64,000 nt of DNA from Chromohalobacter beijerinckii (GTDB taxonomy: Bacteria > Pseudomonadota > Gammaproteobacteria > Pseudomonadales > Halomonadaceae). Below the pieces are notes generated by a model. That model searched no databases, was not told the origin of the DNA, and saw only the letters and a program-made list of their open reading frames with translations. Shown here one piece after another: positions 56,516 to 64,000 of the stretch (its first letter is position 1; each line of letters starts with the position of its first letter). The position numbers were made by a program, and so were the translations under genes. The stretch spans positions 34,933 to 98,932 of the forward strand of contig NZ_JAKGAK010000012.1 in assembly GCF_023061185.1 (NCBI RefSeq), written 5' to 3'.

Positions 56516-57166
56516 ATGGCTCAAATGAAATTTCTTTGCGACGCCGAACGTTGTATCGAGTGCAACGGCTGCGTCACGGCCTGCAAGAACGCCAACGAAA
56601 CCGATTGGGGCATCCAGCGTCGTCGCGTGGTCACCCTGGACGATGGCAAGCCTTCCGAGGTCTCGATTTCCGTGGCCTGCATGCATTGCGACGACGCCCC
56701 ATGCATGGCGGTTTGCCCCACCGACTGTTTCTACAAGACCGAGGACGGCATCGTCCTGCACGACAAGGACATCTGCATCGGCTGCGGTTACTGCCTCTAC
56801 GCCTGCCCCTTCGGCGCGCCGCAGTTTCCCAAGGAAGAAGCCTTCGGCGAACGCGGCAAAATGGACAAGTGCACCTTCTGCGCCGGCGGTCCCGCCGAGA
56901 CCAAGGAAGAAGAATACGAAAAGTACGGCGCCAACCGCATCGCCGAAGGCAAGTTGCCCTTGTGCGCCGAGATGTGCTCCACCAAGGCGCTGTTGGCGGG
57001 GGACGCCCAGACCATTTCCGACATCTTCCGCCAGCGTGTGGTCTATCGCGGCCATGAAGACGGCGGCTGGTCGTCTGTCGAGAAGGCGCAAATGTCGGGC
57101 CCGGACGTCTCGGCCAATCTCGACGAGATGGCCTACGACGCCACCCGCGCCACACGTGAAGGGTGA
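56516..57166 (+). CDS. fdhB: Formate dehydrogenase iron-sulfur (beta) subunit
   Basis: This 216-residue protein carries electrons from FdhA to the cytochrome b subunit. Sixteen cysteines make four [4Fe-4S] sites: 13/16/19/23, 55/58/63/67, 87/90/93/97 and 119/122/150/154. It is shorter than E. coli FdnH (294) and lacks the C-terminal membrane helix, as in the FDH3-type enzymes. ATG 56516 follows AGAGGAG. Its stop is 11 bp before fdhC. Confidence 0.94.
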   Translation: MAQMKFLCDAERCIECNGCVTACKNANETDWGIQRRRVVTLDDGKPSEVSISVACMHCDDAPCMAVCPTDCFYKTEDGIVLHDKDICIGCGYCLYACPFGAPQFPKEEAFGERGKMDKCTFCAGGPAETKEEEYEKYGANRIAEGKLPLCAEMCSTKALLAGDAQTISDIFRQRVVYRGHEDGGWSSVEKAQMSGPDVSANLDEMAYDATRATREG

Positions 57167-57177
57167 GGAGAACGCTC

Positions 57178-58221
57178 ATGCACACACTCATGCAATGCCT
57201 GTGGCGGCTGCGTATGATCGGTGCGGTGCTATTGCTGGCGGTATTGGCCGCCAGCTTGGCCCCACCTTCATCGGCGGCTGAGCCCGACGAGGAAATCGGT
57301 CAAGCGGTGGGCACGGTGGACGCCGATACCTGGCGACAGGTCAAGAGTGGCGAGGACTTCATCGATTCCCGCCATGACTCGACCTACAACCTGATCAACC
57401 CCAGCGGCGAAACCTGGCGCCAGGTCCGTAACGAGTGGATTTCGCCCGCCGGCCTGATCGCAATCGGCGGTATGCTGGCGATCCTGGTGATCTTCTACCT
57501 TGTCGTCGGACGCAACGACCTCGATCACGAGCGCACGGGTCGCAAGATCCTTCGCTGGACCGCTCTCGAGCGCTCGCTGCACTGGAGCGTGGCGACGCTG
57601 TTCATCGCCCTCTCACTGACCGGGTTGAACTTGCTGTATGGCAAATTCGTGTTCCGGCACATCTTCGGCGATGTCTTCTGGGCCAATATGATCATGGGCT
57701 CCAAGCTGATCCACAACTACGCGGGCCCCATCTTCGGGATCCTGCTCATCGTCATCCTCGCCAAATGGCTCAAGATGAATTTGCCCAAGAAGCACGACTG
57801 GGAGTGGTTCAAGCAAGGTGGCGGCATGGTGGGCGACAAGCACCCTGATGCCGGTTTCGCCAATGCCGGCGAAAAGGTCTGGTTCTGGCTGCTGGCCAGT
57901 GTCGGCCTGCTAGTCATCGTCAGTGGCTTCGTGCTCGACTTTCCAATCTTCGGCCAGACCCGCGACAACATGCAGTGGGCCAACATGTTCCACGGCGTGA
58001 CGTCGTTGATCCTGATGACCGTGGCGCTCGGGCATATCTATATCGGCACCTTGGGCACCGAGGGCGCGTTCGAAGGCATGGCGACCGGCTATGTCGACGA
58101 AACCTGGGCCAAGCAGCACCACAACCTGTGGTACGAAGAGGTCAAGGACAGCGCCGGCCAGCCCCAGCAAAACGATCCGCCCGTCGGTGACGACACGGCG
58201 ACGGCACACCGACCCAATTGA
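57178..58221 (+). CDS. fdhC: Formate dehydrogenase gamma subunit, cytochrome b556
   Basis: This 347-residue membrane protein takes electrons to the quinone pool. A signal-like helix (about 10-30) and a periplasmic stretch precede a four-helix cytochrome b region (about 95-300) with haem histidines probably in ALERSLHWSVATLF, HNYAGPIFG and NMFHGVTSLI. ATG 57178 is preferred because GAGGAG lies 8 nt upstream; a GTG at 57163 would overlap fdhB. A strong terminator follows 36 bp after the stop. Confidence 0.93.
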   Translation: MHTLMQCLWRLRMIGAVLLLAVLAASLAPPSSAAEPDEEIGQAVGTVDADTWRQVKSGEDFIDSRHDSTYNLINPSGETWRQVRNEWISPAGLIAIGGMLAILVIFYLVVGRNDLDHERTGRKILRWTALERSLHWSVATLFIALSLTGLNLLYGKFVFRHIFGDVFWANMIMGSKLIHNYAGPIFGILLIVILAKWLKMNLPKKHDWEWFKQGGGMVGDKHPDAGFANAGEKVWFWLLASVGLLVIVSGFVLDFPIFGQTRDNMQWANMFHGVTSLILMTVALGHIYIGTLGTEGAFEGMATGYVDETWAKQHHNLWYEEVKDSAGQPQQNDPPVGDDTATAHRPN

Positions 58222-58257
58222 ACGCCATAACAAGCGCTGAAACGCCGCAAGCAAGAC

Positions 58258-58288
58258 GACACCGCCCCCGGGCGGTGTCTCTCTTTGT
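58258..58288 (+). terminator. Terminator of the formate dehydrogenase operon
   Basis: GACACCGCC (58258-58266), loop CCCG and GGCGGTGTC (58271-58279) form a 9-bp stem followed by TCTCTTTGTT. It marks the end of the fdh structural transcript and separates it from DUF1244-moaB-moeA. Confidence 0.8.
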
Positions 58289-58337
58289 TATGCTAGCTCC
58301 ATCTCATGATGACATGCCAAGCGAAGAGGCTTTCCCC

Positions 58338-58658
58338 ATGCAACACATCAACGCTGATACGCGCACCGAACTCGAGGCGGCCGCCTTCCGCCAACTGCTC
58401 GATCACCTTGACGCCAACAAGGACGTGCAGAATATCGACCTGATGATCCTGGCCGATTTCTGTCGCAACTGCCTGTCCAAATGGCTGGTCAACGCTGCCA
58501 GCGAACGGGGTATCGAACTCGACTACGAGACGGCCCGCGAATACGTCTACGGCATGCCCTATAGCGAATGGAAGGAACTCTATCAGGCCCCTGCCACGCC
58601 CGAACAACTCGAGGCGCTGGACGCCCGCCAGCAGCGCAAGAAGGACACGCACGCATGA
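58338..58658 (+). CDS. DUF1244 protein
   Basis: This 106-residue protein belongs to DUF1244, with the conserved core FRQLLDHLDANKDVQNIDLM and the motif ILADFCRNCLSKWL containing two cysteines. Structures of the family are small and helical; function unknown. ATG 58338 lies behind GAAGAGG; another ATG eight codons earlier is possible. It overlaps moaB by 4 bp (ATGA). Confidence 0.87.
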   Translation: MQHINADTRTELEAAAFRQLLDHLDANKDVQNIDLMILADFCRNCLSKWLVNAASERGIELDYETAREYVYGMPYSEWKELYQAPATPEQLEALDARQQRKKDTHA

Positions 58659-59179
58659 GCGATGCCGCTTTCGTTCCCCTCAAGGTCGCCGTACTGACCG
58701 TCTCCGATACCCGCACGGAGGAAACCGACCGCTCGGGCAACGCGCTGGTGGAACGCCTGAAGCGCGATGGACATGAACTCGCCGACAAACGCATCGTCGT
58801 CGATGACGTCTATCGTATCCGCGCGCTCGTCGCTCAGTGGATCGCCGAAGAGGGTGTGCAAGTCATCGTCACCACCGGTGGCACGGGCTTCACCGGGCGT
58901 GATTCCACCCCCGAGGCGGTCGAGGTGTTGCTCGACAAGCACATCGAAGGCTTCGGCGAGTTGTTTCGTCATCTCTCGTGGCAGGAAATCGGCAGCTCCA
59001 CCGTGCAAAGCCGCTGCCTGGGCGGCCTGGCCAACGCTACCGTGGTGTTCTGCTTGCCCGGTTCCACCGGCGCCTGTCGCACCGCTTGGGATGGCATCCT
59101 TCACGAACAGCTCGACAGCCGCCATCAACCGTGCAATTTCGCCAATCTCGTGATCCCCGGGAGAGGTCAGCATGGCTGA
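58655..59179 (+). CDS. moaB: Molybdenum cofactor biosynthesis protein MoaB
   Basis: This 174-residue MoaB/MogA-family protein probably adenylates molybdopterin. Hallmarks are [39 protein letters not shown] and [22 protein letters not shown] 58655 lies in the ATGA overlap with DUF1244; its end overlaps moeA by 8 bp. Its product would serve the formate dehydrogenase encoded just upstream and any other molybdoenzyme in the cell. Confidence 0.94.
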   Translation: MSDAAFVPLKVAVLTVSDTRTEETDRSGNALVERLKRDGHELADKRIVVDDVYRIRALVAQWIAEEGVQVIVTTGGTGFTGRDSTPEAVEVLLDKHIEGFGELFRHLSWQEIGSSTVQSRCLGGLANATVVFCLPGSTGACRTAWDGILHEQLDSRHQPCNFANLVIPGRGQHG

Positions 59180-60374
59180 GCTGCAAAGCGTCGAACGGGC
59201 ACTGGAAGCGCTTTTGAAGGACGTGAAGGCGGGAGATGTCGAACGGATCGATTGCGAAGCAGCGGCGGGCCGCGTGCTGGCCGAACCGGTTACCGCGCGT
59301 CTCGACGTACCGCCTGCCGATAACAGCGCCATGGATGGCTATGCATTGCGCCATGTGGACGCCGGTCAGTGGTTACCCATCAGCCAACGCATCGTGGCCG
59401 GTCACGCACCTGAGTCGCTCACACCAGGCACCTGCGTACGCATCTTCACCGGCGGTGAAATACCGCCGGGTGCCGACACGGTAGTGATGCAGGAACGCGT
59501 GGAGGCACGCGTGGAGGCGCAAGATGCCCAGGCGCATATTCCCGGCGACATCACGCTGGGCGATAACGTGCGTCGCCGTGGACGCGACGTGGAGGCCGGC
59601 ACTCCGCTTCTGGAAGCAGGCACTCGACTGGAAGCGGCCGCCTTGGGGCATCTGGCAGGTCAGGGCATCACGCAGGTCGACGTTTATCGTCGCCCGCGCG
59701 TGGCGCTGCTCTCCACCGGCGATGAAATCGTCGACCCGAGCCAGTCGCTCGCACCGGGGCAGATCCATAACTCCAACCGCCCCATGCTCTCGCGCCTGCT
59801 CGAACGCTTCGGTGCCGAGCTGGTCATGCGCGAGCACGTGCCCGATGACTTCGCAACGACCCAGCGCCTCTTACGCGAGGCCGCCGAACGCGCCGATATC
59901 ATCATCACTACGGGTGGCGTCAGCGTGGGCGAAGAAGACCACGTCAAGCACGCGCTGGAATCACTAGGTCAGTTAGATCTCTGGCAGCTGGCCATGCGCC
60001 CCGGCAAGCCACTGGCCCTGGGAAGGGTCGGCGAGGCGCGGTTAGTAGGCCTACCCGGAAACCCTGTGTCCTGCTTCGTCGGTGCCTGGGTCTATCTGCG
60101 CCCGCTGATCGGAGCGTTTCTTGCCTGTCCGCGCATGGCCACGCTACCCCGCTTGTGGGCGCGTGCAGCGTTCACCACGCATACGCAAGCACGTCGCCAC
60201 TACATGCGCGTGAGGCTCGAATTCACGCCCGAGGGTGTCGTCGCGCATGCCTTCGCCGATCAGAACTCGGCTGTGTTGTCCTCCTGCCTGGAGGCCGACG
60301 CTCTGGCGGTCGTACCCGAACACACCACCCTCAACGAGGGCGGGCGTGTGGAATGCCTATGGCTAACGGATTAA
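59172..60374 (+). CDS. moeA: Molybdopterin molybdenumtransferase MoeA
   Basis: MoeA inserts molybdate into adenylated molybdopterin. The 400-residue protein shows VPPADNSAMDGYAL (N-terminal domain), RIFTGGEIPPGADTVVMQE, and the catalytic MogA-like domain with VALLSTGDEIV, IITTGGVSVGEEDH and GLPGNPVSCFVG. Start ATG 59172 lies 8 bp inside moaB. It is convergent with acpH, 18 bp between stops. Confidence 0.95.
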   Translation: MAELQSVERALEALLKDVKAGDVERIDCEAAAGRVLAEPVTARLDVPPADNSAMDGYALRHVDAGQWLPISQRIVAGHAPESLTPGTCVRIFTGGEIPPGADTVVMQERVEARVEAQDAQAHIPGDITLGDNVRRRGRDVEAGTPLLEAGTRLEAAALGHLAGQGITQVDVYRRPRVALLSTGDEIVDPSQSLAPGQIHNSNRPMLSRLLERFGAELVMREHVPDDFATTQRLLREAAERADIIITTGGVSVGEEDHVKHALESLGQLDLWQLAMRPGKPLALGRVGEARLVGLPGNPVSCFVGAWVYLRPLIGAFLACPRMATLPRLWARAAFTTHTQARRHYMRVRLEFTPEGVVAHAFADQNSAVLSSCLEADALAVVPEHTTLNEGGRVECLWLTD

Positions 60375-60392
60375 TACCACTGAAAACGAGGC

Positions 60393-60947
60393 CTAGTCAG
60401 CGCTCAACGCTTTATTGAGCGCCGGCCAGAGGACATGGAAGTCGTGCTCTAGTGCGGGATAGTCGGTGCGCAACCAGGGCACCAATTCGGCCAAGCGATT
60501 GGGACCACTCAAACGACGCCCGAGGCCCGCGATCGCGTGGCAGGTAAAGTCGAAGTCGGCGTAACGACTCAGCCAGTCGTCTTCGATCAGGGCGGGAATC
60601 ATAGGTGCCAAACGACTAGGGGCTCGCCCCTGGGCATGGAGCACCCGGTAACAACGCGCAATCAAGGCAGCATCGGCATGATCGCGCGCCACGAAATGAT
60701 CCCAAACCAGATCCAGCGCAATGCCCACCACACGTCGCTGAGGACGTGGTGCACGCTCCCGCACGCCTCGGATCACGGCATGGTCATCGACCCAGGCGTC
60801 TACACGACGGTGATGGCGAATACCGCGCGCGATCTCCGCCGCCCAATCGCCATCGGGATTACCCTTGACACCATCGGCGATCAAGTTGCCGTACAGGAAG
60901 GCGTCGTTGCCGCCACGTGCCAGCCAGGCGTGTGCAAGAAAGTTCAT
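60393..60947 (-). CDS. acpH: Acyl carrier protein phosphodiesterase AcpH
   Basis: AcpH removes the phosphopantetheine arm from acyl carrier protein. The 184-residue protein shows MNFLAHAWLA, GNLIADGVKGN and the HD-type metal motif IRHHRRVDAWVDDH, typical of this COG3124/DUF479 family. It follows tusE on the minus strand with 44 bp between, and converges on moeA. Confidence 0.92.
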   Translation of the reverse strand: MNFLAHAWLARGGNDAFLYGNLIADGVKGNPDGDWAAEIARGIRHHRRVDAWVDDHAVIRGVRERAPRPQRRVVGIALDLVWDHFVARDHADAALIARCYRVLHAQGRAPSRLAPMIPALIEDDWLSRYADFDFTCHAIAGLGRRLSGPNRLAELVPWLRTDYPALEHDFHVLWPALNKALSAD

Positions 60948-60991
60948 CGAAAGCCTAGACAGTTCTTAAAGACAGCTTTTAACGCCAGTCC

Positions 60992-61345
60992 TTAAAGACA
61001 GTTGGTTGGTTTGGGCAATCCCGCCAGGCGCGCCCCCACCTTTGCGGGGCTGTCGGGAAACAGCCGCATCAAATGCAAGGAGCGCCCTTTATCGGGCCCC
61101 AGCGCTTGGCTGACGGCCTTGACCAGGGGACGCATCGCCGGCGCACTTTCGTAACGCGCATAGAAGGCCCGCAACACTTCGAGGACTTCCCAATGCTCGG
61201 GCGTCAATTCCCGGCCTTCCTCGGCGGCCAGTGCCTCGGCCACGGCCGGCGTCCAGACCGCTAGGTCAACCAAGAATCCTTCGGGGTCGAGCCCAATGTC
61301 GCGGCCTTCTACCGTGATATAGCGTGTCGCTTGCGTGGTCGCCAT
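60992..61345 (-). CDS. tusE: TusE/DsrC-family sulfur-relay protein
   Basis: TusE takes sulfur from TusBCD and passes it to MnmA for 2-thiouridine in tRNA wobble positions. The 117-residue protein ends in the family tail PKPTNCL with the swinging-arm Cys116 second from the end. The second, upstream cysteine of dissimilatory DsrC is not present, which supports TusE. It overlaps the tusB stop by one base. Encoded with tusDCB as one unit. Confidence 0.93.
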   Translation of the reverse strand: MATTQATRYITVEGRDIGLDPEGFLVDLAVWTPAVAEALAAEEGRELTPEHWEVLEVLRAFYARYESAPAMRPLVKAVSQALGPDKGRSLHLMRLFPDSPAKVGARLAGLPKPTNCL

Positions 61346-61635
61346 CAGAACCAGCTCACCGTGCGTTGCGCTTCCTCGGTCAGCGCCACGAAACCGTCCA
61401 TGTCCACGATCGTCACGCTTGCATCGCAGCGCCCCGCCAGACCGCGCGATTCCAGATCCTCGCGCAGGGCGAACAAGCGCCCTTCCAGTCCGGGAAAATG
61501 TTGTACCTGTGCACTCACCGCGCCAAACACGCCATCTTCGATAAGCATCAACCCATCTTCCTCCCCCATCGCGCGCAATACGTCCTGATGAACGGAGCTC
61601 GAACTCGGGGCACGATTGAGCAAGTGCAACAACAT
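61345..61635 (-). CDS. tusB: TusB/DsrH sulfur-relay subunit
   Basis: The 96-residue DsrH-family protein is a small subunit of the TusBCD hexamer. It shows MLLHLLNR at the start and VTIVDMDGFVALTEEAQRTVSWF at the end, including the usual C-terminal Trp. Family members are weakly conserved. It lacks a catalytic cysteine, as expected. It starts 53 bp after tusC. Confidence 0.9.
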   Translation of the reverse strand: MLLHLLNRAPSSSSVHQDVLRAMGEEDGLMLIEDGVFGAVSAQVQHFPGLEGRLFALREDLESRGLAGRCDASVTIVDMDGFVALTEEAQRTVSWF

Positions 61636-61688
61636 TCGCAGGTGTCTCCTAACAGCGCTATCCCACTGACGTTCAGTGCGGGCAGCGT

Positions 61689-62069
61689 TCAGAAATTGAA
61701 GATTTGACGATGCCCGGCAAGCACCGTCGAGAGTTCCGACGTCGGCACTTCAATCACCGGCAAGAGCAGATCGTCGCGGGTTAATCCGCGCGCTTCGAGC
61801 GAGTCGACATCGATATACAAGCGCTCGATATCGTACATCTCGAGCATCTCGAAGGTGCTTTGGGAGCCCTTCTGTCCCAGCGGGCCCGGGCCCTGTCCCC
61901 GAAGCAATGCCCAGACGCCGTCTCCCATCAGCAACAACGAGACGGACTGACCGAAGGCCGCGCCCACCAATGCTAGATCGAGAGCCTCGCGTAGCCATAA
62001 GCTGCCGTGCGGCGCATGGCGCAGCATCACCAGAAGATCGCCGTGCGGCGCCTCGGTTATCTCGGACAT
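61689..62069 (-). CDS. tusC: TusC/DsrF sulfur-relay subunit
   Basis: The 126-residue DsrF-family protein is the middle subunit of TusBCD. It has the AAFGQSVSLLLMGDGVWALLRGQ motif and the C-terminal VLAGHRQIFNF. ATG 62069 follows GGGGGA and is preferred to one six codons earlier. It starts 36 bp after tusD. Confidence 0.9.
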   Translation of the reverse strand: MSEITEAPHGDLLVMLRHAPHGSLWLREALDLALVGAAFGQSVSLLLMGDGVWALLRGQGPGPLGQKGSQSTFEMLEMYDIERLYIDVDSLEARGLTRDDLLLPVIEVPTSELSTVLAGHRQIFNF

Positions 62070-62105
62070 GACAGTCCCCCGTGACATGAATGAGCGACGC
62101 CTTCT

Positions 62106-62498
62106 TCAGGGCGCGAAGGTAATCAGCCGCTCGTGCGTTTGGCCGATGTCGAGCAACTGACCCAACCCTGTCAACTCGAAGGAAGGCTCGAGACTCGCCC
62201 CGCTCTTGCCATGCCGTTCGGCCTCACGGGCATCGAGCAAGCCACGGCGCAGCGCCGCCGCCACACAGACCTGCAAGGCGGTTCCATGCGTACGCTGCAA
62301 GTCGCACCAGGCATCGACCAAGTGGGGTTCATCCTGCGGTGGCGCTGCGAAGTGCGCCGCGTTGTGAACCCCATCGTGATAGAAGAACACCGTATCGACA
62401 CGATGCCCCCGTGCGATGGCGGCATGCGCGAAACGCAAGGCGGAATGCGCTGCCTGATGGCTATACGGGCCTCCTAGCACGAGCAGGGCGTAACGCAT
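62106..62498 (-). CDS. tusD: TusD/DsrE sulfur-relay subunit
   Basis: The 130-residue DsrE-family protein carries the sulfur-accepting Cys78 (LQVCVAAALRRG), the same number as in E. coli TusD. It also has SALRFAHAAIARGH and VFFYHDGVHNA. ATG 62498 follows GGGAGA. It is the first gene of tusDCBE, which probably runs through acpH as well. Confidence 0.93.
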   Translation of the reverse strand: MRYALLVLGGPYSHQAAHSALRFAHAAIARGHRVDTVFFYHDGVHNAAHFAAPPQDEPHLVDAWCDLQRTHGTALQVCVAAALRRGLLDAREAERHGKSGASLEPSFELTGLGQLLDIGQTHERLITFAP

Positions 62499-62602
62499 CG
62501 AAGAATCTCCCGTCACTGACGCGGTGAATGACGCTATTGTCCTCGACGTGGCGAGGTCAGGCAAATCATGGATACACCAAACGTCATGATATCAAACGAT
62601 CA

Positions 62603-62631
62603 TTGACGCCAACCAAGTTAGCGAGTATATT
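62603..62631 (+). promoter_or_regulatory. Strong sigma-70-like orphan promoter
   Basis: TTGACG (62603-62608), a 17-bp spacer and TATATT (62626-62631) make a near-consensus promoter, pointing away from tusD. GTTAGC (62617-62622) and GCTAAC (62640-62645) form an inverted pair around the -10 and start point, a possible operator. Confidence 0.6.
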
Positions 62632-62637
62632 TTTAAC

Positions 62638-62721
62638 AAGCTAACGTATAGCGCATCTTTAGCTAGCGATACGATCTGTTGATATCCCCAACCTTGGCCG
62701 CCTTTCTAGGCGGCTTTTTTT
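62638..62721 (+). ncRNA. Candidate small RNA of about 80 nt
   Basis: Between the strong promoter at 62603-62631 and the intrinsic terminator at 62697-62721 there is no open reading frame with a ribosome site. A transcript from about 62638 to 62721 would be about 84 nt, ending in a T-run hairpin like Hfq-dependent RNAs. I do not recognise it as a known RNA family or as a tRNA. Confidence 0.45.
62697..62721 (+). terminator. Rho-independent terminator with T7 tail
   Basis: GCCGCC (62697-62702), loop TTTCTA and GGCGGC (62709-62714) are followed by seven T residues. It is a classical intrinsic terminator on the plus strand although no protein gene precedes it on that strand within 2 kb. Confidence 0.85.
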
Positions 62722-62780
62722 ATGCCTTGCCGCAACAGGGGCAACTAATATGAGCGCCGTCACGGTTTGTGCGAATCCTC

Positions 62781-62806
62781 TTTAGCCGTTACGAAATCCG
62801 GCTAAA
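62781..62806. promoter_or_regulatory. Inverted repeat upstream of the small unknown gene
   Basis: TTTAGCC (62781-62787) and GGCTAAA (62800-62806) are perfect 7-bp arms separated by 12 bp, 60 bp before the start of the next gene. It could be an operator; no -10/-35 pair is clear here. Confidence 0.4.
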
Positions 62807-62865
62807 TTGAAAGTGTCTGTGTCGTAATGTACCGGCACACCTGCTGATTCGTGGAGGTTACGATC

Positions 62866-63150
62866 ATGACCGTTGCCCTGCTTGCCCCTACAAAACGCCC
62901 GCCAGCAACGATGAAGCCGGCCGAAACGGCTGTTTCAACCACGTTGTCGATCACTCATAGCGATAAAGCAACCCTCTTGGGTCCGAGGCCTAAGTGCGAG
63001 ATAGGCTGCCTGGCGCTCCTTCGTCATGACCTACACCTTCGTCATGACATATATGACACCGAGGATATCGCCAATGCCCGCCGCCGCGCGATTTTCTATA
63101 CCCGCTGGCACGGACTCGCCGCCCCCCTCCTGCAACTCTGGCGCGGATAA
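62866..63150 (+). CDS. Small hypothetical protein
   Basis: This 94-residue frame starts at ATG 62866 with a good ribosome site (GGAGG, about 9 nt upstream). I recognise no domain. It contains an 18-bp-period repeat (CTTCGTCATGAC at 63019-63030 and 63037-63048) that gives the peptide repeat LRHDLH LRHDIY, and a basic C-terminal part (NARRRAIFYTRWHG). That C-terminal segment has the look of small DUF1127-type proteins, which often have a short arginine-rich motif, but the match is weak. It ends 16 bp before a terminator. Could be a real small gene or a chance frame. Confidence 0.5.
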   Translation: MTVALLAPTKRPPATMKPAETAVSTTLSITHSDKATLLGPRPKCEIGCLALLRHDLHLRHDIYDTEDIANARRRAIFYTRWHGLAAPLLQLWRG

Positions 63151-63166
63151 AACGCCCCCTACGCAA

Positions 63167-63196
63167 AAGGCCCACACCTCTCGAGATGTGGGCCTT
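63167..63196. terminator. Bidirectional terminator between small gene and yccA
   Basis: AAGGCCCACA (63167-63176) and TGTGGGCCTT (63187-63196) are perfect 10-bp arms around a 10-nt loop, between convergent stops; A-run before gives a T-run for the minus-strand yccA transcript. Confidence 0.8.
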
Positions 63197-63229
63197 CGAC
63201 AGACAGGCGCAACAGCGCCACTTTCTGCA

Positions 63230-63901
63230 TCAATCGTTGGACATGAAGCCCAGAAGAGACAACAAGCTAACGAACAGGTTGTAGATCGACACGAACAGGG
63301 TAATGGTCGCCAAGATGTAGTTGGTTTCCCCTGCGCGATGGATGATCTCACTGGTCTGATACAAAATCGCAGCCGACGAGAACAGCACGAAGCCTGCGGA
63401 AACGGCTAGCGCCAAGGCGGTGATATTGAAGATCATCGCCGCGACCATTGCCAGTATCAACACGATCGCCCCGGCGATCATGAAGTTACCCAGGAAGCTG
63501 AAATCCTTGCGGGTAATCAAGGCCACGGCGGACAGCCCGATGAAAGTCGCGCCTGTCATCCCCAGCGCAGTCATCACCAGTTGCGCCCCATTGGGCAATG
63601 ACAGGTAGAGGCTCAACATCGGCCCCAGCGTGAACCCCATGAAGCCTGTGAAGGCAAAGATCGACAAGATGCCCGCCGCCGAATTCGCGGTCTTGTGAAC
63701 CAGGAACATCAAGCCGTAGGCGCCAATCAGGAAGATGAAGATATTCATCTGTCCGATGCCCATGGCCATCGCGGTTCCCGCCGTCACAGCGGAGAACAAC
63801 AGCGTCATGGCCAAGAGCATATAGGTGTTACGCAACACCTTGTTAGTACTGATTTCCGATCGCGTCTGCTGACCAGCAATCTGAGAAGTGCGGTGTGCCA
63901 T
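63230..63901 (-). CDS. yccA: Bax inhibitor-1/YccA-family membrane protein
   Basis: This 223-residue inner-membrane protein has seven hydrophobic helices after a polar N-terminus (MAHRTSQIAGQQTRSEISTNK). In E. coli, YccA modulates the FtsH protease. The family C-terminus ITLFVSIYNLFVSLLSLLGF is clear. ATG 63901 follows GAGGAGAG. It is near tusE, as in E. coli where yccA and tusE are neighbours. The remaining 99 bases of the window upstream of its start hold its promoter region; nothing specific was recognised. Confidence 0.93.
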   Translation of the reverse strand: MAHRTSQIAGQQTRSEISTNKVLRNTYMLLAMTLLFSAVTAGTAMAMGIGQMNIFIFLIGAYGLMFLVHKTANSAAGILSIFAFTGFMGFTLGPMLSLYLSLPNGAQLVMTALGMTGATFIGLSAVALITRKDFSFLGNFMIAGAIVLILAMVAAMIFNITALALAVSAGFVLFSSAAILYQTSEIIHRAGETNYILATITLFVSIYNLFVSLLSLLGFMSND

Positions 63902-64000
63902 GGGATTTCTCTCCTCGGTGGCGCTGAAAACTATAAGGTAAGACCAAGGATGCCCCGCTTGAGTTCCCACTGCAAGATGGATATTCAACGCCCCGGCGTT

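Noticed and set aside
62565..62700. tRNA gene before the T-rich terminator
   Set aside because: No acceptor/T-arm pattern or CCA-compatible fold could be drawn.

Overview
This is a chromosomal window from a moderately halophilic gammaproteobacterium of the Halomonadaceae, most likely Chromohalobacter. The evidence is a complete ectoine synthesis operon (ectABC) whose EctA protein reads almost like the Chromohalobacter salexigens enzyme as I remember it, the acidic composition of many proteins, the GC-rich coding sequence, and a betaine uptake system. Genes are densely packed on both strands. I found no tRNA, rRNA, CRISPR array, insertion sequence or prophage block.

Layout. 1-4.4 kb: the end of tamA and complete tamB (outer-membrane protein assembly). 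4.4-7.5 kb: a SEC-C protein, msrA, a YheT hydrolase and a HypT-like LysR regulator. 7.6-13.4 kb: a five-gene peptide ABC transporter on the minus strand, then carbonic anhydrase and glutathione reductase. 15.7-18.5 kb: ectABC with promoter candidates, an internal hairpin and a strong terminator. 18.7-22.1 kb: a three-gene module (lipoprotein with a retropepsin-like motif, inactive-transglutaminase/7TM membrane protein, ATP-grasp ligase). 22.2-26.3 kb: zur-hisI-yidD, sufE, and a divergent tyrosine-recombinase/KfrA-like pair around a perfect palindrome. 26.4-33.2 kb: nfuA, metH, and the sulfite reductase cysI with its DUF934 partner. 33.3-39.4 kb: an Smr protein, a GGCT-like protein, a YihY/BrkB protein, the arsC-wrbA-DUF2069-transporter operon, and pdxH.

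39.4-47.5 kb: proVWX betaine uptake, a Pat-type protein acetyltransferase divergent from an HDAC-family deacetylase, and an XRE-cupin regulator. 47.6-60.4 kb: a formate dehydrogenase locus. It has fdhD and a helix-turn-helix/substrate-binding regulator on the minus strand. On the plus strand are DUF3305, DUF3306, a polyferredoxin, a TorD-like chaperone, a small Tat protein and fdhABC, followed after a terminator by DUF1244-moaB-moeA. 60.4-62.5 kb: acpH and the tusDCBE sulfur-relay genes. 62.5-64 kb: an orphan promoter/terminator pair that could make a small RNA of about 80 nt, a small unknown ORF, and yccA.

How it fits together. Osmoadaptation is covered by ectoine synthesis and betaine import. 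The formate dehydrogenase block supplies the catalytic, electron-transfer and membrane subunits, sulfuration of the cofactor (FdhD), chaperones and molybdenum-cofactor insertion (MoeA). Sulfur and Fe-S metabolism recurs (cysI, sufE, nfuA, tusBCDE, msrA, gor). The least understood parts are the 18.7-22.1 kb module, the recombinase/KfrA pair, the acetyltransferase/deacetylase pair and the candidate small RNA.
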